Origin: Macrothele yani
Taxonomy: Eukaryota > Arthropoda > Arachnida > Araneae > Macrothelidae
Reading direction: 5' to 3'
Length of the DNA stretch: 64,000 nucleotides
NCBI GenBank assembly: GCA_039090855.1
Contig: CM076991.1
Location: forward strand, 105,722,021 to 105,786,020
The position numbers and the translations under genes were made by a program. The notes under the pieces are model-generated. The model saw nothing but the letters and a program-made list of their open reading frames with translations. It was not told where the DNA came from and ran no database searches. Below, in pieces: positions 1 through 11,493 of the stretch. How positions within the stretch are numbered: position 1 is the stretch's first letter; each line of letters begins with the position of its first letter.

Positions 1-2102
1 TTCATGATCTCAAAAAGGTGCACATTGCAGATGAAGCGCCAGTCACATAGTGTAGACTACGTACACTATGTGATTGGGGTCTACATTATGTAGTTACCAT
101 TCATGTTATTTTTTCTTTATTATTTTGTGCTCTGTGTTGACAACCCGAAGGCAGGGTGGTAGTATAGTTTTGTCTCAAGTGTCTTCCAATAAAATAATTA
201 TCTTTTGTTATACAACAAAGGAGTCATTGTGATACAGTAGGATTTGTTTAGATGGACACATAACAAATTAATGTTACATAAAGAAAATATAAAAAGTAAA
301 TATTTACTGTCAATAAAATTTCACAAGTCATGAAACCAAAAGCAATATGCCTGAGAAAAATATTTTGAGAGAAATTATGCTAATAAAAAGTCATGGTTGT
401 TTTTTGTAATACCTTGAAAATGGTAATCCAAAGTTCTTTTTTTTTTTTTGTACTAGAATCTATTTTTTTTTAGAAATGAGCACATTTTTGAGGGCTATTC
501 CTCTTAATCTCTCATGCATTACAAAATGTGACAAAAACTTGAAGAAAGCAAAATCTATTTATGAAAATTTTCAAGAGAAAAATTCACAAACTTTGGCTAC
601 AGATTCAAGATGATATCATATTCCTATTTTAAATGTTAAAATTATCATAATGCAGTGCCACTTCTCATGCTTTTTGTTAAATCAAATGGAACTGACTATG
701 CCATAAAATCACATTTTTTAATTTCACCGTGCCTTAAGTTAAAGTTACAAAACACCCAAAGATGCATTACTTATTCTTGAGAGAGTAGCAGATCCACGTT
801 TTATTTATTTCAGTTTGTACCTTAGCTTTTGCAGTGCTTTTTTTTTTTTTCAGTCATCTTTTGGTGTTGTGTTCCTTAACAGATACAGAGTGATATTATT
901 TATTCTATATTAACTTCTTGGTTTATTTTTGAGGTGGACAAGCCTTTTCATGATGTTGTTTGTGTTATATCGAATTAACACAAACATCACGAGAAGATGA
1001 TGTTTTTACAAACAGCTATGCAGGATAAAGTGTTGTGGTAATGGTGTTAGTGTCACCACACACTTGATTCCATACAACACAATGTTATACAGCTTTAAAT
1101 CCCATGGTGACACTGTGTTATACAGAATTGGGCACTGCGGTAATGCTGTATGTGTTCTGTGGAATTAAGTATTATGAGGAATTAAAAGCTATGATGGCAT
1201 CTCTTCTATTATCTTAGAATTCTGATCAATTTTTTTCACTCTGAACTGCCTTCTAAAAAATATTTCTTCTTGTCTAGCTTCTGTTGACAATAGAAATTTT
1301 CGTGTGTGGGCCATCATTTGATTAATACTACTAAAATACTAGTTTGTGTGTATACAATATCCGACTCGGCTATTCTTATTCATTCTTCAGTTGGGGTATG
1401 TATGAACTTTAAATTTGTAAAATCAGTTTCCTTAATATTAGTTTTACAAATTTGAATCACACAAAGTTTCTTTTCCTTGTTTTCTTTCTGCCATTTGGTG
1501 TTGTGTTGCAGAAGTCTTATTGCTAATCTTTTCTTAGTGAATCCTATATATATATATATATTTACTGATAATTTTTGGTGAGTTCATATTCTTTACTGAG
1601 ATGCTAAATACTCCAGTTCTTTTTGGCAGTATTCTTAAGAATGTAGGATTTTATGCTTTTCATTAAGACACCAAAATCCACATTTATTTATACATCCGTT
1701 TACATGGGATGGGTTTGCCTTCATTGTACACTCTACTGGGAAACAATGACACATTTAAAATGGTATGCCAATTATTAATATCCTTTTCCATTGAAATAAC
1801 AATATAAAGGTGTACCTAATAATATTGGTACACCTTACATATATTCCTTGGAGCAGTAATGATTCTAATAGACTGCAAAGATTAACAATATTTCAAATTT
1901 TTATTTCTTCTAACAAGGTGAAAGTAAAAACAGTGATTGCATAAATAACTATGGTATTTTTTAAATTCATGAACTCTAAAATTACTACAAATTGGCAGAT
2001 TACCAAAAGAAGTAAATTCAAGAACAAAACAAAGCAAATTATCTGTGTTCTGTTTTAAGAGACTTGCTTTAAAATCGAATGAAAGACTGCAGTTTTTCTT
2101 AC
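1..2102. other. Intronic sequence with a short perfect hairpin
   Basis: This is the intron after plexin exon 10. Near the edge, 12-base arms at 43-54 and 62-73 (TCACATAGTGTA and its complement) flank a 7-base loop. A smaller inverted repeat lies at 1808-1835 and a (TA)n run at 1547-1560. Otherwise I see only AT-rich non-coding sequence, with no exon or recognisable element. Confidence 0.6.
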
Positions 2103-2243
2103 CATAGAAAGCATCTGTAAAGCCACACACATTTCTTGCTCTGTGACAGCAGGTGAATTGGCAACATCTTGATAAAACCTATTTACCATCTTCCTGTACG
2201 TAGGAATATCTCTGGCAAACAGGAGTTTGTTGGAGGGAGAGTC
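2103..2243 (-). CDS. PlexB: Plexin exon 10 of 10 (last one in window)
   Basis: This 141-base exon (47 codons, phase 0 at both ends) has acceptor ATTTTAG and donor GTAAGA. It starts [16 protein letters not shown], continues [20 protein letters not shown], and ends ALQMLSM. Plexins continue with a conserved helical tail of roughly 70 residues. I could not find that between 1 and 2102, so the terminal exon should lie left of the window. TYRKMV resembles class B. Confidence 0.94.
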
Positions 2244-5200
2244 CTAAAATCAAAAGGAATCTGTTAAAACAGTTTGCATGATTGAAAACAAATGTGACCT
2301 GAAAACTGAGAGAATGATGCAAGTATTTCACACAGGAACTATTTGTAGATGACTGCTTTATAGGTTAAGATTTATAATGTTTGTAAATAAATAAATAAAT
2401 CAAACATAATAAATCTTAACAGTAATAAACACTACCCTACAAAATCTAACTTTTCGACTGGAGTTTACATTACTTCAAATGATTTAGATTAATTTTGCTA
2501 TGCTGATTTCAAAAATAGCATTTGTTTTTCTCTGTCACGTAAGAATTTTTCACAATCGTGAAAACAAAATTATGAATATGCTGTATATATACACTATATT
2601 GACAAAAGTCACCAGACACCCCTTCAAAAGCAAATGAACGGATCCTCTGCATTGTTAAGATGTGCGGTACAACTGCAAACTGTATAAAAACAAGCCTGCA
2701 GCTGACCCCGATCATATCACACTGTGAGGTTGGGTGTTATATTAGCGGGTTGTCCATAAGAGAAACCGAGAGGCATTTAAACATACCCAAGTCAACTGTT
2801 TTGGATGTACTGAATAAGTGGAAGACACATGGCGTGCCTGAAGCAGCAAAACGTACCGGCAGACCAAATAAAACCAGTGACGGAGGACGTCGAAGCCTCA
2901 GGAGAGTCATTACAGCTAATCTATGGAGTGTTGCACTGGTGAGTAAAAATGCTGGAACCACGGTATGTATGTGTACCATTCGCAGAGAACTTCATTCCAT
3001 GAGTTACTGTGGTCGTGCAGCTGCTCATAAGTCTTTCATCTCCACTTGTCGTTTAGCATGGTGTAAAGAACATTTATCGTGGACTGTAGATCAATGGAAA
3101 CGAGTCCTATGGACTGATGAATCCAGATACATGATTCATCAGTCTGATGGCCATGTGTGGGAATGGCTCTACTGCCCCATTCACAGATGAAACATAGCAT
3201 TTTTGTGTAGCCACTTTGCCACCTAATATCATGCTCAGAATTTTAAGATCTGCACAAATTTGCCAGTTAGGAGAACGTCAAGATTTTCATAAGATTCCTT
3301 CAGATGAACTGAAGAGCAACTGGTATTGAGGTGGGTAATGTTGCCATTATGCAAAAGAACTCCTTTTAAGCTTCTTTTTTTTTTTAGAATCAATGAACAA
3401 TCTCCATTGTGATGGGTCATGAGCAGTGGAAGACAAATGCATTATAAGTCCAGGAATGCCTGCAAAATACAAGCGATTCTTCTTGGGCAAAATATTCAAC
3501 TAATTCCTTTTCTCGGTTTCTGTACCATGAAAATGTTGTTCCTGGAGCAAATAGATTTTTGCTTTTGAATCTTAAAAGTTGTGCACTTTCCTTTGTCAGA
3601 TTTAAATCCCATAACAAATCATTTAATTCACTTTGTGTAAACTTCTGTGGTCCACTACTAGTTTCAGGATTGCTGTACAAGTCCTGAGTTTCACTGCAAT
3701 TTAACTCAACTTCTGAAGCTGATGAAAAATCTAATGATGCAGGAGGGGATGGAACAGGTAAATCAGGACCATGAGGTACAGGTCTGATAGCACAGAGAGT
3801 CATTGGGTAGACAATATTATTTATGTTTCTGCAATTGTAGCCCTTTACTGGTGTGGTTACGCAAAAATAACATTCTTCATGACTCACTGGCTCCCACCTT
3901 TAATTTTGGAAGGTAGTTACTAATTTTATTTTGTAATCCTCGAGCCAGTCTGATTAGAAATTTCTTACTAATCCTCTGAAGTTATTCAAACAGTCCTTTA
4001 TGGTAAGTAATTTTTCTAGTTGACTGAAACAATTTTGTTGACTACTAGAGAAGGGAAATTATTATCTTCCAAAACTTTTTTCAGTTCCTCCTTTAGAGCA
4101 TGTTTTAACAATTCTGAACATTAACCTTTTCCAAAAATTGAGTGGCCAAGTTTGTTTTCATGTAATTAGGGTGATTTGACTGATAGTTTAACATTTTATT
4201 ATTGTTGGTAGGTTTCTTGCATAACTTTGTTTCAAGTTTTCCTTCTTTTACGAATAATAAGTCCAGAAAATTGAGTTGATTATCTTTTTGCAGTTGAACC
4301 AGTGCCAGATTTAAGGCTTTTGGTGCCTTAGGCCAAATTATCTATGCCCCCCCCCCCCCAGCCACCCATATTTGAATTTGCTCCTATAAGTTTTCTAATA
4401 AACTTATATAACATTAAAATTATACTACCAATTATTATATATTCCTAACAAAGATAAGTATTATTTAAATAAAAATTATTTTGATTTAACTTATTAAATT
4501 AAAGGTTATAAAAAAAAAAATATTTGTAAACATAGTCAAAGAGGTTCATGCATATCCAGGTACAACACTTTACATTTTGAATGAGCTCTCTATCGCACAT
4601 TCAAAATGTAAAGAACTACACTTTATGTCGAAAGCGCTCTCTATCGCATTCGACGTAAAGAAACATCACTTTATGTCGCATGCGCTTTCTATCGCACTCG
4701 GAAGAACATGGGCGTGCTCGCAATTGAGCTATTATTACATTCTTATTTCTTTAGTAATCATTCAAGATAAAATAAAAAGTTACCACCACTATGTTTTATT
4801 CAAGTAAATTAAAATAACGGTACCTCCCTTTTTTAAGTTTTTCTGTTCCATGCTCTCTGTTTTTCTGGATTCTACACCTGGGGCCCTCTAGAGCTTGGTG
4901 CCCAATCTGCCGCTCAGTTGAACGAGTCTAGTATGTCACATGGAAAAGAGACATGTTTGTTGTCTATAATGAAAATAATAGCATTCATATACCTAGCATA
5001 AAGATTGAAGGAGTAATTAGATCCTTTTCTTCTAGTTTTCCTACATAGTAATTTGCAAGAAATGGTGTAACTGGTGAGCCCATAGCCAATCCAGAAGTTT
5101 GCTTGTAGAAATTGCTGCCAAATTGAAAATAGTTGTTTTTTAAAACAAACATCAGAATTTGATAAAGACCTGTCAGTTCTTCCTTTCGTAGTTATGAAAT

Positions 5201-8200
5201 ACTATTTTGTCATCCAAATCTTCAGTGAGGAATTCTAAAAGATGATCCATATCTATGTTACTGTACATAGATTTAATGTCAAGACTAGCAATTATAGGAT
5301 GGTCAAGTTTTGGTAGGCCTTCTAACTTAACTATGAGATGACTGTAAGTAATTTCCTTTATTCCTGTGTAAAACCCATAGTGCATCAAGTCCAGGAATAG
5401 TTATGACATCAATTATTACCAAAATTAAACTCTTTTTTTACAGTTTCTTTGATATTCCTGAAAACTCTTGTGTAATTATTTATCAAAGGAAGAAAACAAC
5501 ACTAAAGCGTAATTGTATTCAGAACAGAGACCATTTATTTTGAAAATCACTTTTTGTAGCAGGTTTGTTCAGATTCTGCACTTTCTTTAATTTTGAGAAG
5601 ATAGCTCACTATGAAATTCAAACTCTGTTCTGTCAAAAAAAAAAAAATATGAATTGAAGCAATTTCCAGATTTTTGTGCAGGTAACATTCATGGAAGGTA
5701 GAATAATAGTTATATACTATACGCACTACTGTTTCACACGTTATATACACTCCATGTGTTGTTTGCACACAACGCATGGAACGTATATAACGTGTGAAAC
5801 AGTAGTGCGTAAAGCTATTATTCTATTATATAATACCACATATTTTTATTTTTGGTTATTTTTACTAACCAAAATCAATTATTCATGGAAAGGGTCATGA
5901 ATGAAAGATGGTTAATAAATTGGCTATATTTATATTCCAATACCATTTCAAATACTGACATCACTTACCTTGCCTAGCCTATGTTCTGAAGTGGAACAAG
6001 AATCCATAAAGGTCTGAGCAATCACTGACAGGCAAGAATCTACAATGGGTGTTTTCTCAACATCAAATACAAAATCGGGGTTCTTGACAAGATTCACCCA
6101 AAACCTCAGGGGAAGACTGAAAGTATATACACAGAAATTAATATATTAGAAAAATCTATAAAAATTAGAGTAATGAAACAACGAACAATTTATTGAATAG
6201 TCATAAAAATTTTAAATGTTTTAATCTGTAAAGTTTGGAACAATATTTTAATTTAGAGAAAGAATGTAGGTAATCAGAGTTGCAGAATATGTTGTCTCAG
6301 ATGTACGAAGTTTTTTTGTGGATTTCAAACTGAGTAAAATAAGGGAAAACCCAAAGTTATGGTTTTGGGGTGAGGCACTTTTAGTACTGAATATAAGATC
6401 AGTCTAAATGGCACAGAGATTGACCAGGTGTAAGATTTACTCAGGAATAAAAGGATATTACTTACAATCAAATTTTTGGGAAGCTACCCTTCCTCAGGAC
6501 TACACTATAGTATAATGTTATAGTATAGTGTAATCCTGAGGAAAGGTGTGGGTGCTGCTCAAAAATTTGACTGTAAGTAATTTCCTTTTATTTCTGAGTA
6601 AATCCCATAATTTAGTGAAATTTATAATATACAGTAAAACCTTAAATCCAGCATAAATGGGACTGGACAAGTGTCGGATTTATGAAGCTATCCAAAAATT
6701 GCATAACAGGTGTTATGTAAAGCATGTACTTACACATAACAGGTCACATTAACAAAAAAATTGCGTGTTTACAACTTATAAATATGCAAGAGCTGTGCTG
6801 CCGATCGCCTTCTTCGCAATTTCCGAAAAGAAAAAATCGTTTTGGCAAAAATCTTTTTGTACTATTTATTATAAAACTCAGTCGAAAGAGCCAGAGCTGG
6901 CTGGCAATGTATCAATACATTGTGAAAACCCAATGTTAATTTTACATTAATGTTACGTTTTTTTGACTGATGAAACTAGGATAGATCGCGAAGGCAATTA
7001 CCGCAATGCATCATGAAGGCCGATGCAGATGTCATTACACGATTGAATTCCACATACTGCCACCACCAAGCACAGATCATCACCACACTTTCGATTGGTC
7101 CGCGTCACTTCAGCACGGCCCAATGAGATCCGATGATCTCACAGTGTGTTGTTGACAGGGTACATTGGGAGATTTCTACGGATATTGGTGAAACATCGGA
7201 TGTCCTCACGAAAACGAAATAAAAAAAGTGCCGGTTTTCTGGATGCCGGATTTTCGAGGTTTTACTGTATCAAGTCTAGGAACACCCATGACATCAATTA
7301 TTACCAGGTTTTACGAAAATTGCAATTCATGAGGCAACCTTATGATGGGTTGTTTTATGTTATAAACATGCTTTTGATTAATATGTACATAATATCTAAG
7401 GTATTTTACCTGATATTGTCGAAGTATTACGCACATTGTTTGCTCTGTGAGGCACATGCTCCTGGCCCGAGAGGTCCCTTCGTTTAGTTATAAAAAAAAA
7501 AATTGTGCGAATGAATGAATGTGGAACTGAAAATATATAACCTAACTGTTTTATTTCTGCAATTTTGTTTTTTTATAACTAACCAAAGGTCCGTAACGAA
7601 GAGACCTATTGGGCCAGGAGCACGTGCCTCACAGAGCAAACAACGTGCGAAATACTTCGACAATATCACGTAAAATACCTTAGATATTAATACCAGGTGT
7701 AACAGTTTGTATATTTAGGTAGCATGTTTGACAGAGTGAACAAATTATGGCAAAATTAGTAGGTTAGTGAATTCTTCTTTGAAAGCCATTAGCTGCTTTA
7801 GAAGGATTTCATACGAATGATGGATTCTCAAGAAAATCCCAAATGGCTGTGCATGAATGTGTAATTGTTCCTACTCTGATGCATGACAGCAAAACCTGGG
7901 TACTGCAGAACAGACACAGTAGTAGTTTGTTTGCCGGAGAGATGCATTACTTGGGGAGGGGGGGGTACGTTGAGGCAAGGCATGCTCTGACCATGTGCGA
8001 AACAAAGACTTGTTGCAAATGTGTAGCAACATGTTGTTAGTAAGGTGGAGACAAATATTCTGAGGTGGTTTCGGCCATGTTTAAAGAATGAGATGCTTAC
8101 TCAGCCCAAGTGGAAGGACAGAAAAGTAGAGGAAGGCCAAGGAAATCATGGGACAACCAGATTCAGGAATGTCAACATGAGAAAAAGATTGCATATGAAG

Positions 8201-11200
8201 TATAAAAGGTCTTGTGTGATAAGTGTGATGGCTGTCAGTGAAATGTTCGAGTTGTGTGCCGAGATTACTATAAATGGAGACATTTGATACATCAACAGTA
8301 AGCAGGAACGCAGCGAGATTTTCTTATCTGGGAGGGTGAGCCTTGAAAATACGCCCTTTTCAATACAAAAGTTTCTTACTTCCACTCAAATAGTAAGCTG
8401 TTCTTACTTCAGCAGGAACACAGAAAGCTTTTCTTATCTGGGAGGGCGAGCCTTGAAATTACGCCCTTTTCAATACAAAAGTTTCTTACTTCCACTTAAA
8501 TAGTAAGCTGTTCTTACTTAAGCAGGAACACAGCGAGCTTTGAAAATATGCCCTCTGGAGTACAAAAGTTTCTTACTTTCTCATATCTTCATTTTAGGAA
8601 AGCATTCTGATTGTTAAAACAATCTCTCTTCCAATTTTTTACATAATTTTCCTCAAAATTAAAAAATTACGTGAATGCCCAAGAGCCAATGGTTTTAAAT
8701 ATCAAGTGAAATGTAAAAGTTATGTGAACACTGACACAACACAACACGTGCAGAGATGCAGAATGAAAACAAACCAGCACAGAACGAATGAGTACCAGAC
8801 AGTAAATGTAACAATAGGAAGATGCTTTCAGATTAGGGCTTGGAAAAATTCCATTCAAGGTTAAACACTCAACTGGAACTTTCGGTGGCAGAGCACACAA
8901 CAAATTAGCTCTTCATCCCTACAACATATTCGGAAAGGTCACGGAGCTTAGGCATATGAGCATATTAAACAGAGGCCATCACTCTTTCCACATTTATAAG
9001 TGTCACGGAAAAATTCTCATTGGTCACCACCGGGAATCGAATCCAGGGTCATCCAGTTATGTGCCGGATACGGTTTCACTACACCACAGCGACCTCGAAT
9101 CCCTCCAGACTCGCATACACTAACTGCCAAGCCAATTTGGCAGGTTGCTTCTGGGAGCCCCGCACAATGCTGGGGGATTCACCAAAGATGGTAAGCAGCA
9201 ACCGAACAAGTAATTAGAAGGTGAATGAATAATTAATACAAACATTTGACGTGGAATAGGAACATCAGAGGTCATCGCTTTTTCCAAGCGATTCACGGAA
9301 AAATTCTCGTTGGCCACTACCGGGAATCGAACCCAGGGTCATCCAGTTACGCTACGTTTGATTCCTGGTGGCGGCCAATGAGAATTTTTCCGTGACTCAC
9401 TTATATAAACGTGGAAAGAGCGATGACCTCTGTTTGATGTTCCTAGTCCACATCAAATGTTTGTATTAAATATCAGCATACTTCCCATCCTCATCTCCAT
9501 CTGAGGATGGGAACAGTGTTCTTGAAAGATCTAACATTTTAATTGTACATATTGGTTTCAGACTTCAGTAAAGCTTTTTAACTTGACTACAGTCGGTGGT
9601 GTTTGTTCAAATTCATAACATGCGTAGACTGTTTATTGCGTTCCACTTTAGCTTTCTGCAAGTATGTTGATTACTTTCCAACCACTGTTTCGGAAAGTTC
9701 CATGCATCCATATGAGGTGGTCCACAACTCACAGTGTAAATTCTGTGAGTTGTGATTAGCTGGCATAAGAGTGTATGCCTGTTTTTCATATTGAATATCT
9801 TCAATTATTTGAATAATCTTAGCTATTGCTTTGGCCACGTTATATTCTGGATGTCGGAAGTTAGGACATGATATTACTATAAAATAGAATAAAAAAAGGG
9901 CTCTACTCACAATGTTTTTTGGTGGTCCTCTTCTTTTTATTGTTTTCAATTTTTGACAATAAAATATAATGGTTCATGCCTAAAAGGTGAGTATGACTTA
10001 AAAAACGAAGTCTTTAAGTCATAATCATATTCAACTGTTCATTGATTTTTTTAGCCAAGACTTTGTTTTTTAAGTCATAATTATCTTTTAGGCATGAACC
10101 ATGATATTTTCACTTCAAAAATTGAAAACAATAAAAAGAAGAGGACCACCAAAAAACATTGTGAGTAGAGCCCTTTTTTACACTTTCCAACCGTAGGTTG
10201 AAGAAGCGTATATGCTCCAGCTTTGTCTGTCCGTCCGTCCGCACGGTAACTCACATGAAAATGGTTTGATTTTGATGAAATTTTAGTATGTGGTAGGGGA
10301 CCACCTGGGCACGAACCTAATTGAAAATGGGCGAAGCAGGGACAAAGGTCAGGACATAGGAGCGGGATCCATTCCATTGCTCTTATGCGTCATAACTTGC
10401 GTAAAAATTGTTCGATTTCAATGAAATTTTAGTATGTGATAGGGAACCACCTGGGGACAAACCCTATTGAAAATGGGGGGAATAGGGTCAAAGGTCAGGA
10501 CATAGGAGCTGGATCCATTCCATTGCCTTTATGCATCATAGCTTGCGTAAAAATGCTTCTATTTCGATGAAAATTTAGTATGTGGTAGGGAACCACCTGG
10601 GCACTAGCCCTATTGAAAATGGGGGAAATAGGGTCAAAGGTCAGGACATAAGAGCGGGATATATTCCATTGCCCTTATGTGTCATAACTTGCGTAAAAAT
10701 GGTTCGATTTCGATGAAATTTTAGTATGTGGTAGGGAGCCACTGGGGACGAACCCTATTGAAAATGGTCGAAATGGGGTCAAAGGTCAGGACACTGGAGT
10801 GGGATCCATTCCATAGCCCTTGTGCATCATAACTTACCTAAAATGCTTGGATTGTGACAATACTTTATCATGTTGTTCTGGAGGTATAGTGAACCGGTTC
10901 TGTTGAAATCAATGAAATGGGGTCAAAGGTCTTTGCACAAAAGCCAGATTTATTCCACAGCCATTATCCACATATCTTGAGTAATAATTTCTGGTATGTT
11001 GGAAAGCGTATCATAATGAATGCATTACATGATTTTACTAACTTGTTTATTCTATTTTATAGTAATATCATGTCTCAAAAGCAATGAATTTCTGAACTTC
11101 CGACGTCCAGAATATAACGTGGCAAAAGCGATAGCTAAGATTTTTTCAAATAATTGAAGATATTCAATATATATATGCCACTGGGAGTGTGAAACACATT

Positions 11201-11457
11201 AATAAGATAGTTGGTAGGTGAGTAATGTGTGTAATGGAAATACAACAATTATCAAACAGAATGCTTGTTAAGACTTATGTAGTGATTTGCAGATTTAAAC
11301 AGTAATTTTATCATAGTGTGTGTCACTGCTATTAAAAACGAGCCATTTATCAGCTTTTCTTGGTTAAATCCCCCCCTCCTCCTCCTCCTTCCTGTCTATA
11401 ATAATTCAGGAACAAATGATATCATTATGTTGTGGAAGAAATACATAAACCATGCAT

Positions 11458-11493
<36 letters not shown>

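Larger units (their letters stand above)
6434..7691. mobile_element. Composite insertion inside LINE A (foldback + pogo MITE + TIR MITE)
   Basis: About 1.26 kb bracketed by an 11-base direct repeat lies exactly where the LINE is broken. It holds, in order, a foldback (6434-6608), a pogo-type MITE (6632-7267), a short unique part repeated at 5386-5420, and a long-armed TIR element (7390-7690). The bracketing repeat suggests the outer unit inserted as one piece and later received the pogo MITE. Confidence 0.6.

Noticed and set aside
1..2102. Terminal plexin exon
   Set aside because: I looked for the conserved C-terminal helical tail on minus and found no match with a splice acceptor.
2737..2979. 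80-codon minus frame
   Set aside because: Shadow of the Tc1 transposase on the opposite strand.
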